Assembly: GCA_023460155.1 (NCBI GenBank)
Contig: JAEWRF010000047.1
Location: forward strand, 1 to 6,209
Direction: 5' to 3'
Length of the DNA: 6,209 bases
From: Bacillota bacterium
GTDB lineage: Bacteria; Bacillota; Clostridia; Oscillospirales; Acutalibacteraceae
Part shown: positions 1 through 5,431 of the stretch, piece after piece
Layout: every line of letters starts with the position of its first letter
How positions within the stretch are numbered: the stretch's first letter is position 1
Notes under the pieces: model-generated
What the model saw: only the letters and a program-made list of their open reading frames with translations
Told to the model about the DNA's origin: nothing
Databases searched by the model: none
Translations under genes and position numbers: made by a program

Positions 1-410
1 GTCTGTGCATGGGCATTTCCCTCAGTGTCGGCCAACTGCTGCTCATCGTTTTGCTGTCGCCCCTGATGTGCCTGTCGGGAGGCTCGCTGGCCACGATCAT
101 TATCGGAGTCATCAAAAGCAATAAAACGGCCAATATCGCCGTTTCCCTGATTACGATGCCGCAGATGTTCCTGAGCGGCGCCATCATCCCAATCAACAAT
201 TCCAAAGGTATTTTATATGTGATCAGCCGGTTGATGCCTATGACCTATTGCCTGGACCTGGTCCGTTCGGTCATTTATTCCGGAACGCCGCAGTATAATA
301 GCGTCGTCCTCAATAATCCTGCGGTCGATCTATTGGTGATTATCATCATCACGGTTGTTTGCCTGGTGATCGGAACCTTCTTCTTTGCAAGAAGCGAAAA
401 AAACAGGTGA
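1..410 (+). CDS. ABC-2 type transporter permease, C-terminal part (5' end outside window)
   Basis: This is the C-terminal end of a membrane permease of an ABC exporter. The frame is already open at base 3 (Leu-Cys before the Met at 9), so that Met is internal and the gene starts upstream. About 135 residues are visible. Hydrophobic stretches, counted from the Met at 9, lie near residues 6-35, 43-62, 66-85 and 107-127. The segment around residues 50-85 (PQMFLSGAIIPI, then SRLMPMTYCLDLVR) is typical of the late ABC-2 permease region, where a kinked helix and short loop precede the last transmembrane helix. The protein ends in a short charged tail (ARSEKNR). Its ATPase partner would be expected upstream. 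The substrate cannot be inferred. It is separated from the PadR operon by a strong terminator, so it need not be co-regulated, although PadR proteins often control ABC exporters. The family call is good; the exact subfamily is uncertain. Confidence 0.85.
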   Translation, partial: LCMGISLSVGQLLLIVLLSPLMCLSGGSLATIIIGVIKSNKTANIAVSLITMPQMFLSGAIIPINNSKGILYVISRLMPMTYCLDLVRSVIYSGTPQYNSVVLNNPAVDLLVIIIITVVCLVIGTFFFARSEKNR

Positions 411-420
411 GCGAGCAGGC

Positions 421-481
421 TCACATGGCAAAAGCGCTCCGGTTTATCCGGGGCGCTTTTGCCATGTGATAGCTTTGTTTT
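421..481 (+). terminator. Intrinsic terminator of the ABC permease gene
   Basis: Arms 421-442 and 448-469 form a 22-bp stem with a single G-U wobble (T438) and a 5-base TTTAT loop. A T-rich stretch (470-481) follows, starting 11 bases after the permease stop. The A-run in the left arm pairs with a T-run in the right arm, so the hairpin could also stop transcription arriving from the other side. The stem is unusually long for a simple terminator. Confidence 0.9.
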
Positions 482-487
482 GCCGAA

Positions 488-547
488 TTTCTAAAATTTT
501 AAAAAATTACTTTGACAGACAGAACAATCTGTGCTATGATTACACCA
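488..547 (+). promoter_or_regulatory. Strong sigma-A promoter with extended -10 for the PadR operon
   Basis: The -35 box TTGACA (512-517) is a perfect consensus match. The -10 box TATGAT (535-540) follows after the optimal 17-bp spacer, and TG at 532-533 gives an extended -10. An AT-rich run at 488-509 just upstream of the -35 box resembles an UP element. The predicted transcription start is near 547. The spacer contains a short dyad, ACAGA (519-523) and TCTGT (528-532), that a regulator could read. This is the only clear promoter upstream of the three following genes. Confidence 0.88.
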
Positions 548-550
548 TCA

Positions 551-579
551 GATAGAGCTCTACCAGACAGTGCACTATC
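551..579 (+). promoter_or_regulatory. Candidate PadR operator: two AGWGCWCT palindromes
   Basis: Just downstream of the predicted start site lie two perfect 8-bp palindromes of the same form: AGAGCTCT (554-561, extended to 10 bp as TAGAGCTCTA at 553-562) and AGTGCACT (569-576). Their centres are 15 bp apart. The pair is bracketed by an outer inverted repeat, GATAG (551-555) and CTATC (575-579). PadR proteins bind short dyads in or near their own promoters as dimers, so autoregulation is the likely reading. The sites themselves are seen in the sequence; the binding is inferred. Confidence 0.5.
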
Positions 580-608
580 ACGCGGAACTGTTTTCAGTGA
601 AATGTAAA

Positions 609-616
609 AAGGAGGT
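609..616 (+). promoter_or_regulatory. Ribosome binding site that supports the TTG start of padR
   Basis: The sequence AAGGAGGT is a near-perfect anti-16S match and ends 6 bases before the TTG at 623. No in-frame ATG or GTG lies nearby, and the protein family pattern begins right at this point. The site therefore decides the non-ATG start. Confidence 0.85.
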
Positions 617-622
617 ACGCCA

Positions 623-952
623 TTGATCAGCAGTGATATTATCAGAGGGCATCTGGATGCGATCATCCTTCGGCTTATTTACGAAAAAGATCGGTATGGC
701 TATGAAATTTCGAATGAAATAGCAAATCGTACCAGCAACCAATTTCAGATCAAGGAAGCGACGCTTTACGCGGTTTTTCAGCGGCTGGTGAAAAAAGAAC
801 TCATTGAATCCTATCTTGGCGACGTATCGTTCGGGGGAAGACGGCGCTACTACCGGATTACCACTCTTGGCCGGGCTTATCTGAACGAAGAAATCCGGAA
901 CTGGCACGATGCGCGCAATATCATTGATATTTTTATGGAGGGTGTAGAATGA
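623..952 (+). CDS. PadR family transcriptional regulator
   Basis: A 109-residue winged helix-turn-helix repressor of the small PadR subfamily, which consists of the DNA-binding domain plus one C-terminal dimerisation helix. Family landmarks are the opening RGHLDAIILRLI (residues 8-19), YGYEIS (25-30), the recognition-helix segment EATLYAVFQRL (45-55), the wing GGRRRYYRIT (71-80), and a C-terminal helix that runs to the end. It starts with TTG at 623, behind a strong Shine-Dalgarno. Combined with the strong promoter, this may hold repressor levels down. The stop overlaps the start of the HAAS gene by 4 bases (ATGA). PadR proteins sense small molecules or stress and often repress their own operon plus a membrane protein or exporter. 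Here the obvious targets are its own promoter and the downstream membrane genes. The ligand is unknown. Confidence 0.95.
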   Translation: MISSDIIRGHLDAIILRLIYEKDRYGYEISNEIANRTSNQFQIKEATLYAVFQRLVKKELIESYLGDVSFGGRRRYYRITTLGRAYLNEEIRNWHDARNIIDIFMEGVE

Positions 953-1548
953 ACGAAATTGAATCGCATATTACTCAGTTGTTTGCGGGGATCCCCGAAA
1001 GCAGCCGCAAAGAGGAGGTAAAGCTGGAAATAACCCAGAACCTCAATGAAAAGGTGGCGGACCTCGTCGCCAACGGGCAGACCCGGGAGGAAGCGATTCA
1101 AAAGGCGATCGACGACTTCGGCGACATCGAAGACCTGAAGGAAGAGCTGGAAAGCAGCGCGAAACTTACCAAGGGCAAAAGGCTGGGCCTTTCCCTTGCT
1201 TTTTCGATCTGGGGTTCAGCGCTCATCACTGCCCTTATGCTTTTCATCAACTTTTATTATACTCCGGGCAACATTTGGTTTGTGTACCCAGTATTCGCGG
1301 TCGTCTGGTGGCCGATGGCGCTGTTTTTCCAGTGGCACCACAATAAAACGGGGGAACGCATCGGTTTCGCTTTCTCGGTCTGCAGTTTTCTCCTGATTAC
1401 TGCGCTGATGCTTTTCATCAACTTCTATTACACTCCGCACATCATTTGGTTCGTCTATCCGGTCTTTGCTGTGCTGTGGTGGCCGCTGGCGATGCTCTTC
1501 CGCCGCATGCGCCAGAAGAACGGGAAGGAGGATGGGTGCGATGAGTGA
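949..1548 (+). CDS. HAAS-domain membrane protein with two 2TM repeats
   Basis: A 199-residue protein. Residues 1-70 are a soluble helical HAAS-type domain, a recurrent partner of PadR regulators: an N-terminal helix with an IESHITQLFAGIP motif, then an acidic-basic helical stretch ending in TREEAIQKAIDDFGDIEDLKEEL (the A-x-x-x-FG-D hallmark). Residues 79-129 and 138-184 are two copies of a two-helix membrane unit. Both share the identical 15-residue segment LITALMLFINFYYTP (92-106 and 149-163) and end in W-W-P (120-122, 177-179). The tail is short and charged. Translation is coupled to PadR by the 4-base overlap, with GGAGGG 7 bases upstream of the ATG as its own ribosome site. The domain is expected in the cytoplasm and the repeats in the membrane. 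A sensory or anti-regulator role toward PadR is inferred from context only. It is not a transporter that I recognise. Confidence 0.88.
   Translation: MNEIESHITQLFAGIPESSRKEEVKLEITQNLNEKVADLVANGQTREEAIQKAIDDFGDIEDLKEELESSAKLTKGKRLGLSLAFSIWGSALITALMLFINFYYTPGNIWFVYPVFAVVWWPMALFFQWHHNKTGERIGFAFSVCSFLLITALMLFINFYYTPHIIWFVYPVFAVLWWPLAMLFRRMRQKNGKEDGCDE
1183..1500 (+). repeat. Two tandem copies of a 2TM coding repeat
   Basis: The two units cover about 1183-1335 and 1360-1500, with a 171-base offset in the core. The 45-base cores at 1222-1266 and 1393-1437 differ at six positions. All six are third-codon, synonymous changes, so both copies encode the same 15 residues. This indicates duplication followed by selection to keep the protein sequence, or gene conversion. 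Confidence 0.85.
1525..1531 (+). promoter_or_regulatory. Ribosome binding site that sets the start of the six-repeat protein
   Basis: AAGGAGG lies inside the end of the HAAS gene. It is 9 bases before the ATG at 1541 but directly abuts the ATG at 1532, which is too close to initiate. This favours 1541 over 1532 and over the much earlier in-frame ATG at 1466. Confidence 0.8.
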
Positions 1549-2515
1549 AACATATCGCCAGAGGGGGGATCGGCGCTACCTGATCGGCTTTTCCGTTGCC
1601 GGCAGCCTGATTTCCATCCTGTTTTTTCTATTTATTAATTTCTCCACGGGGGTCCGTTTTCCGTGGTTCGTGTTTCCGGCCTATGCGGTGCTCTGGTGGC
1701 CGCTGATGACCATTTTTGCCGGAAGGCATTCCGCGAAGGTGCTTTCCCTGATCGGCAGCGCTCTGACAATCGCCCTGCTGGCCCTCACAAATTACCTCAC
1801 TTCCTGGAGTTACCCATGGTTTCTTTTTCCCTCTTTTGCAATTCTATGGTGGCCCCTCGGCGTGTTTTTCGGAACGAAACATGCCAAAACGCTTTCCATC
1901 GCCGGAAGCATTGTGATCATTGTGTCTGTGTTTCTCACAAACTACGTAACTTCTCCGTCGGTGATCTGGTTCTATTACCCCGCATTTGCCGTCATCTGGT
2001 GGCCCCTCAGCGTTTTCCTTGCGGGCCCGCGCACCATCAAAGTTTATTCGGTCATAGGGGCGCTTTTTCTCGCCGCTTTTTTTACGGTGGAAAACCTCCT
2101 GAAATCGCCGTTCTGCCCCTGGGCGCTGCTGACATATTTTCCGATTCTGATGTGGCCGGTGGGAACCTTGTTCGGAAAGCGTCTGGGCCGTTTGCCGGCT
2201 GCGCTGTGCGGCAGCCTTGCCGGAATCCTCTATTACACGGTACTGAACATCGCCGTTTTTCCGGGATTCCCGTGGGCGATTTTTCCGGCCTATGCCCTTT
2301 TGTGGTGGCCGCTGGCCATCGCTTTTGCAAAACGGAAGCATCCCATGCTGTTCTCCGTCACCGGGACCCTCCTGAGCGCAGCCTTGTTTATCGCGGTCAA
2401 CATTGTTTCTTCGCCGGCCACGATTTGGGCGGTCTATCCGATATTCGTACTCCTGTGGTGGCCGCTTTCCACTTATTACTTTCTACGGCGGGCTGCCGTA
2501 ATCAATGACCGCTGA
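1541..2515 (+). CDS. Integral membrane protein of six tandem 2TM repeats, function unknown
   Basis: A 324-residue, very hydrophobic protein with no recognisable soluble domain. Apart from a charged N-terminus (residues 1-12) and a short tail, it consists of six units of about 51 residues. W-W-P or its variant occurs at 52-54, 103-105, 153-155, 204-206 (MWP), 255-257 and 306-308. A conserved Asn sits exactly 19 residues before each (33, 84, 134, 185, 236, 287), and a Trp always lies 9 residues after that Asn. Each unit is read as two membrane helices joined by a short Pro/Trp loop, so about 12 helices are expected. The units match the two in the preceding HAAS protein, so both proteins probably belong to one membrane assembly. 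The start at 1541 is set by AAGGAGG and overlaps the previous stop by 8 bases. I do not recognise a characterised family. A transporter, scaffold or sensor are all possible. Confidence 0.85.
   Translation: MSETYRQRGDRRYLIGFSVAGSLISILFFLFINFSTGVRFPWFVFPAYAVLWWPLMTIFAGRHSAKVLSLIGSALTIALLALTNYLTSWSYPWFLFPSFAILWWPLGVFFGTKHAKTLSIAGSIVIIVSVFLTNYVTSPSVIWFYYPAFAVIWWPLSVFLAGPRTIKVYSVIGALFLAAFFTVENLLKSPFCPWALLTYFPILMWPVGTLFGKRLGRLPAALCGSLAGILYYTVLNIAVFPGFPWAIFPAYALLWWPLAIAFAKRKHPMLFSVTGTLLSAALFIAVNIVSSPATIWAVYPIFVLLWWPLSTYYFLRRAAVINDR
1577..2476 (+). repeat. Six-copy coding repeat with period of about 153 bases
   Basis: Six units share the protein pattern S-x2-G-x11-N-x8-W-x3-P-x5-W-W-P. The W-W-P codons start at 1694, 1847, 1997, 2150, 2303 and 2456, giving spacings of 153, 150, 153, 153 and 153 bases. 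Most copies carry TGGTGGCC in the DNA. The fourth unit is the most divergent, with Met for the first Trp of the triplet and Thr for the loop Pro. The fifth has Ala in place of the first Ser. Confidence 0.88.
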
Positions 2516-3731
2516 CTTTGAAAGAAACGTGTTTCCTCAAGGAGGCGCGTTTTTTTCAAAAGCCAGGGTTACCGTCAGCAGAACCGGGGCATTACCGACT
2601 CAAATCCTCACGAGAAAGGTCAGACGAATCACATTGATCGTGTTATCTGTTCTGCTTGCAGTCACAACGGTTGTTGTTGGAATCTTGTTTGCCGTGAGTC
2701 CGGGCAGGCCGAAACCGTTCCTCGATAAAAACGGTAAGGTGATCGCAGGCAGCATCTCCGAGAAAATCTTCGTAAACATCAACGGGGTAAAGCAAGGCAT
2801 GTTCCTCAAGGGCAAGAATAAAAACAATCCCGTGCTGCTGTTTTTGCACGGCGGGCCCGGAATGCCGGAGTACACCTTTTTTGAACAATACTGCCCGCAA
2901 ATAGAGAACAGCTTTACCGTCTGCTATTGGGAACAGCGCGGATGCGGGCTTTCCTATCGGGACGATACCCCTGCCGGTTCGGAAACGACGGAGCAATTGA
3001 TCATGGATACGCTATCGGTGACGAACTATCTGAGAAATCGCTTCGGCCAGCAGAAGATTTATCTTATGGGGCACTCGTGGGGTACTTATTTGGGAATACA
3101 GGCTGCTTCGCGTGCTCCACAGCTCTATCAGGCTTATATCGGAGTAGGTCAGATGTCACAACAGCGCGAATCGGAATTACAGGCATATCAATATATGCTT
3201 GCACAATATCGGGCGGATGGGAATAAAAACATGGAGAGAAAACTGGAAGCGTATCCGGTTACCCGATCCGACAGTGCTTTGCAGGCTTACCTGAAATCCT
3301 CTTTGCGCGATGACGCAATGCACCAGCTTGGAATCGGAACGATGCATGAGATGCACTCGGTCATTACCGGTATCTTTTTTCCGGTGATGGCGAGCCGGGC
3401 ATATACGCTGAGGGAAAAAATAAATCTATGGCGCGGTAAAGCATTTTTGAATCATTCCACCGATCTGCAAAATCAGGAGCTCTCGGCGGACTTAACGGTT
3501 AAAGTTCCGAAGCTTCTTGTGCCAACCTATTTTCTCAGCGGAACATACGATTACACCGTGTCCTGTCAGCTGGCGGAATCCTATTTCAAAAAACTACAGG
3601 CACCGATCAAAGGCTTTTATCTGTTTCAAAACTCAGCTCACAGTCCCATGTTTGAAGAGCCGGATAAGTTCATGAATATTATGCAGGAAGATGTGCTGAC
3701 CGGCAAGAACAGCCTTGCCGATGTGGAATAG
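2505..3731 (+). CDS. Membrane-anchored alpha/beta hydrolase, proline iminopeptidase-like (S33-type); start uncertain
   Basis: Numbering is from the ATG at 2505 (408 residues). A positively charged stretch (RKVRR, 37-41) precedes one membrane helix (about 42-64), so the catalytic domain should face outside. The domain shows the oxyanion motif HGGPG (115-119), WEQRG (142-146), typical of proline iminopeptidase relatives, the nucleophile elbow GHSWG (189-193, Ser191), a probable acid Asp349 in SGTYDY, and His379 in NSAHSP. The triad is therefore complete. The substrate is unknown; peptides, esters or a xenobiotic are possible. The open frame overlaps the previous gene by 11 bases but lacks a good ribosome site, and a probable terminator lies within codons 7-18. 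No ATG, GTG or TTG follows in frame between the GTG at 2529 and the TTG at 2634, and the latter would remove the charged flank of the anchor. Residues 1-36 look unlike the family. The enzyme call is firm; the N-terminus is not. Confidence 0.85.
   Translation: MTADFERNVFPQGGAFFSKARVTVSRTGALPTQILTRKVRRITLIVLSVLLAVTTVVVGILFAVSPGRPKPFLDKNGKVIAGSISEKIFVNINGVKQGMFLKGKNKNNPVLLFLHGGPGMPEYTFFEQYCPQIENSFTVCYWEQRGCGLSYRDDTPAGSETTEQLIMDTLSVTNYLRNRFGQQKIYLMGHSWGTYLGIQAASRAPQLYQAYIGVGQMSQQRESELQAYQYMLAQYRADGNKNMERKLEAYPVTRSDSALQAYLKSSLRDDAMHQLGIGTMHEMHSVITGIFFPVMASRAYTLREKINLWRGKAFLNHSTDLQNQELSADLTVKVPKLLVPTYFLSGTYDYTVSCQLAESYFKKLQAPIKGFYLFQNSAHSPMFEEPDKFMNIMQEDVLTGKNSLADVE
2525..2556 (+). terminator. Probable intrinsic terminator of the PadR operon, inside the hydrolase frame
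   Basis: Arms 2525-2536 and 2541-2552 form a 12-bp stem with three G-U wobbles and a TCAA loop. The stem runs into seven T residues (2550-2556), beginning 9 bases after the stop of the six-repeat gene. The right arm contains GGAGG, which resembles a ribosome site but has no start codon at a usable distance. Strength is moderate because of the wobbles. Confidence 0.65.
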
Positions 3732-3801
3732 GTTTGCTCTGTTCTGCACAAAGCATCTACGAACCCCTTGGATGGAAGGACAGATCAAACGGGATAAAGT
3801 G

Positions 3802-3846
3802 AGGGCCTGATTCAACCGAAAAAGTCGAATCAGGCCCTTTGTGCAG
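3802..3846. terminator. Terminator hairpin between convergent genes
   Basis: Arms 3802-3813 and 3827-3838 form a perfect 12-bp stem with a 13-base loop. On the + strand it is followed by TTT and, after a short gap, by a five-T run (about 3847-3852). On the - strand it is followed by a weak T-rich stretch. It lies 70 bases after the hydrolase stop and 36 bases after the stop of the opposing hydantoinase-family gene, so it probably serves both. Nothing else is evident in 3732-3874. Confidence 0.75.
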
Positions 3847-3874
3847 CTTTTTACCGTGCTGTCGAAATACAGGC

Positions 3875-5431
3875 TCAGCCGGCAAGATCGCCTGCCGCCT
3901 TGATTTTCACACGGTTGGTATTGCCTGGGTAATAGGCGAGAGGAACGTCCTCCACCTCGATGATCTCCACGGTTTCACGGATTGCGCCGGCATTGACCGC
4001 CATATCGGCTGCCTCGCGTTTCGCTTCGGCGAGGGCCTCGTCACGAGGAACTTTATTGTAATCGATGAGTTTTTCAAATGTGCCGCTTACCTTCGAGATT
4101 GCGGAACCGATCGCGTTCGCGGTGCCGAAATGCTCTGGCTTCGTTACCGAACCGGCCCCCGCGAGCCGACCAGGCAGAATGATGGAGCCGCCGCCGACCA
4201 GAATTACGTCCACTTCGTCACCGGAAACCTTCATCGCGTCGATTGCGTCTTCCGCGAGAAGCCGGATGGCATCCATCGCCTTTTCGGCGACCTCAATGCT
4301 GATGCAGTCCGTCTTGCTCTTATCTCCAAGCTCGAACATGCCGAGGCGCACGGCGATATCGGTCGCGGTTATGGTATCGCCGCCGAAGATGAGCGCTTTT
4401 TCGGTGATGCGGTAACCGACGCTGTCGGGGCCGACCGTGACGCTTCCGTCCTCATGCGGGCGTACGATGGAGCCGCCGCCGAGCCCGATGGTCAGAACAT
4501 CCGGCATGCGAAAATTGGTGCGCACGCCGCCGATTGTGACGGCGACGCTGGATTCGCGCGGGAAACCGTTCCGGATGACGCCGAGGTCCGTCGTAGTGCC
4601 GCCCACATCCACGACCAGCGCATCGCGGAGGCTGGAAAGATAACTTGCGCCGCGGATCGAATTGGTGGGGCCGCATGCGATCGTCAGAATCGGGTAGCGC
4701 CTTGCGTGCTCCATGGTCATCAGAGTGCCGTCATTCTGCGAAAGGTAGATGTCGGCGTTTGAGATGCCAAGCTCGGCCAGAGATTTTGCGAAACCGTCTG
4801 TGAAGCGCTCCGCCACACGGTACAGGGCGGCATTCAGAATGGCGGCGTTTTCCCGTTCGATGAGGCCCATCGAGCCGATTTCGCTGGAAATGGAGATGTG
4901 CACGCCGCCGCCCATGACCTCGCGGCAGAGCTCCGCGGCTCTGAGCTCGTGGTCGTTGCGGACGGTCGAAAACACGCAGGAAATCGCCACCGACTGGACC
5001 TTTCCCCTCACACTTTCAAAGAACTTTCGAATCGCGTCTTCGTCGAGCGGCCACAGCTGTTTGCCGTCGTATTCAAAGCCTCCGCCGACGATGGCCTGCG
5101 CGGCGACCACTTTTTTGATGTCGTCCGCCCAGTCCACCATGGGAGGAATGCCTAAGGTAGCAGGCGCGCCGATGCGCAGGACGGCCACGGGCTCCAGTCC
5201 CTTGCGCTCTACGATTGCGTTGGTGCACTGGGTGGTGCCGAGCATGGCCTGCCGGATCTCGGCGGGATTGACGCCCGAAACCGCAAGCACGTTCCGGATG
5301 GCGCCGAGAATTCCCTCGTAAATGTCGCCGGAGGTCGGATTTTTGACTTCCGCCACAACATTCCGGGCTTCGTCGATCAGCACGGCGTCGGTGTTGGTTC
5401 CGCCGACGTCGATTCCAAGTTTGTACATCAT
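3875..5431 (-). CDS. Hydantoinase/oxoprolinase family protein (HyuA-type ATPase)
   Basis: A 518-residue ASKHA-fold enzyme of the hydantoinase A/oxoprolinase family, which uses ATP to open a cyclic amide ring. The N-terminal domain begins with the phosphate loop GIDVGGTNTDAVLID (6-20) and includes LGTTQCTNAIVERKG (64-78). The second domain has GPTNSIRGA (254-262), a second nucleotide loop VDVGGTTTDLG (274-284), IGLGGGS (325-331) and a late LVGGGS (411-416). The length fits the short HyuA-like members, not the roughly 1,200-residue oxoprolinases with a fused B subunit. No HyuB partner is visible. Instead it directly follows a DUF917 gene, with ATGA overlap, a pairing known in clostridial and other genomes. 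Start: Met-Met at the 5' end, with only a weak Shine-Dalgarno (AGGCGG), consistent with coupling. The ring substrate (hydantoin, oxoproline or a thiohydantoin-like compound) cannot be decided from sequence. Confidence 0.93.
   Translation of the reverse strand: MMYKLGIDVGGTNTDAVLIDEARNVVAEVKNPTSGDIYEGILGAIRNVLAVSGVNPAEIRQAMLGTTQCTNAIVERKGLEPVAVLRIGAPATLGIPPMVDWADDIKKVVAAQAIVGGGFEYDGKQLWPLDEDAIRKFFESVRGKVQSVAISCVFSTVRNDHELRAAELCREVMGGGVHISISSEIGSMGLIERENAAILNAALYRVAERFTDGFAKSLAELGISNADIYLSQNDGTLMTMEHARRYPILTIACGPTNSIRGASYLSSLRDALVVDVGGTTTDLGVIRNGFPRESSVAVTIGGVRTNFRMPDVLTIGLGGGSIVRPHEDGSVTVGPDSVGYRITEKALIFGGDTITATDIAVRLGMFELGDKSKTDCISIEVAEKAMDAIRLLAEDAIDAMKVSGDEVDVILVGGGSIILPGRLAGAGSVTKPEHFGTANAIGSAISKVSGTFEKLIDYNKVPRDEALAEAKREAADMAVNAGAIRETVEIIEVEDVPLAYYPGNTNRVKIKAAGDLAG

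Noticed and set aside
578..907. - strand open frame opposite padR
   Set aside because: It is a shadow of a clear PadR coding region, with no ribosome site and no domain.
1466..1540. Longer N-terminus for the six-repeat protein (ATG at 1466 or 1532)
   Set aside because: The extra residues are the out-of-frame end of the HAAS gene and are Cys/Arg rich. The ribosome site AAGGAGG at 1525-1531 is correctly spaced only for the ATG at 1541.
1844..2341. - strand open frames opposite the six-repeat gene
   Set aside because: The translations are Arg/Lys/Pro-rich with no domain, and they arise from the complement of a repetitive hydrophobic gene.
1183..2476. Repeated DNA as a CRISPR array or mobile-element repeat
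   Set aside because: The periodicity is in-frame with coding sequence, the units diverge mainly in a protein-conserving way, and there are no spacers or terminal inverted repeats.
1663..2508. + strand open frame of 281 codons inside the six-repeat gene
   Set aside because: It is out of frame with the repeat protein, whose 51-residue periodicity proves the other frame. The alternative translation has no domain and no start signal.
3839..4762. Long + strand open frame (307 codons) opposite the hydantoinase-family gene
   Set aside because: It is antisense to a gene with clear ASKHA nucleotide-binding motifs, its translation is rich in Arg, Asp and His with no recognisable domain, and no ribosome site supports it. 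It is a by-product of GC-rich third codon positions.
4749..5321. + strand open frame of 190 codons opposite the 5' half of the hydantoinase-family gene
   Set aside because: It is Ser/Arg/Pro-rich antisense translation with no motifs, while the opposite strand carries conserved family motifs.
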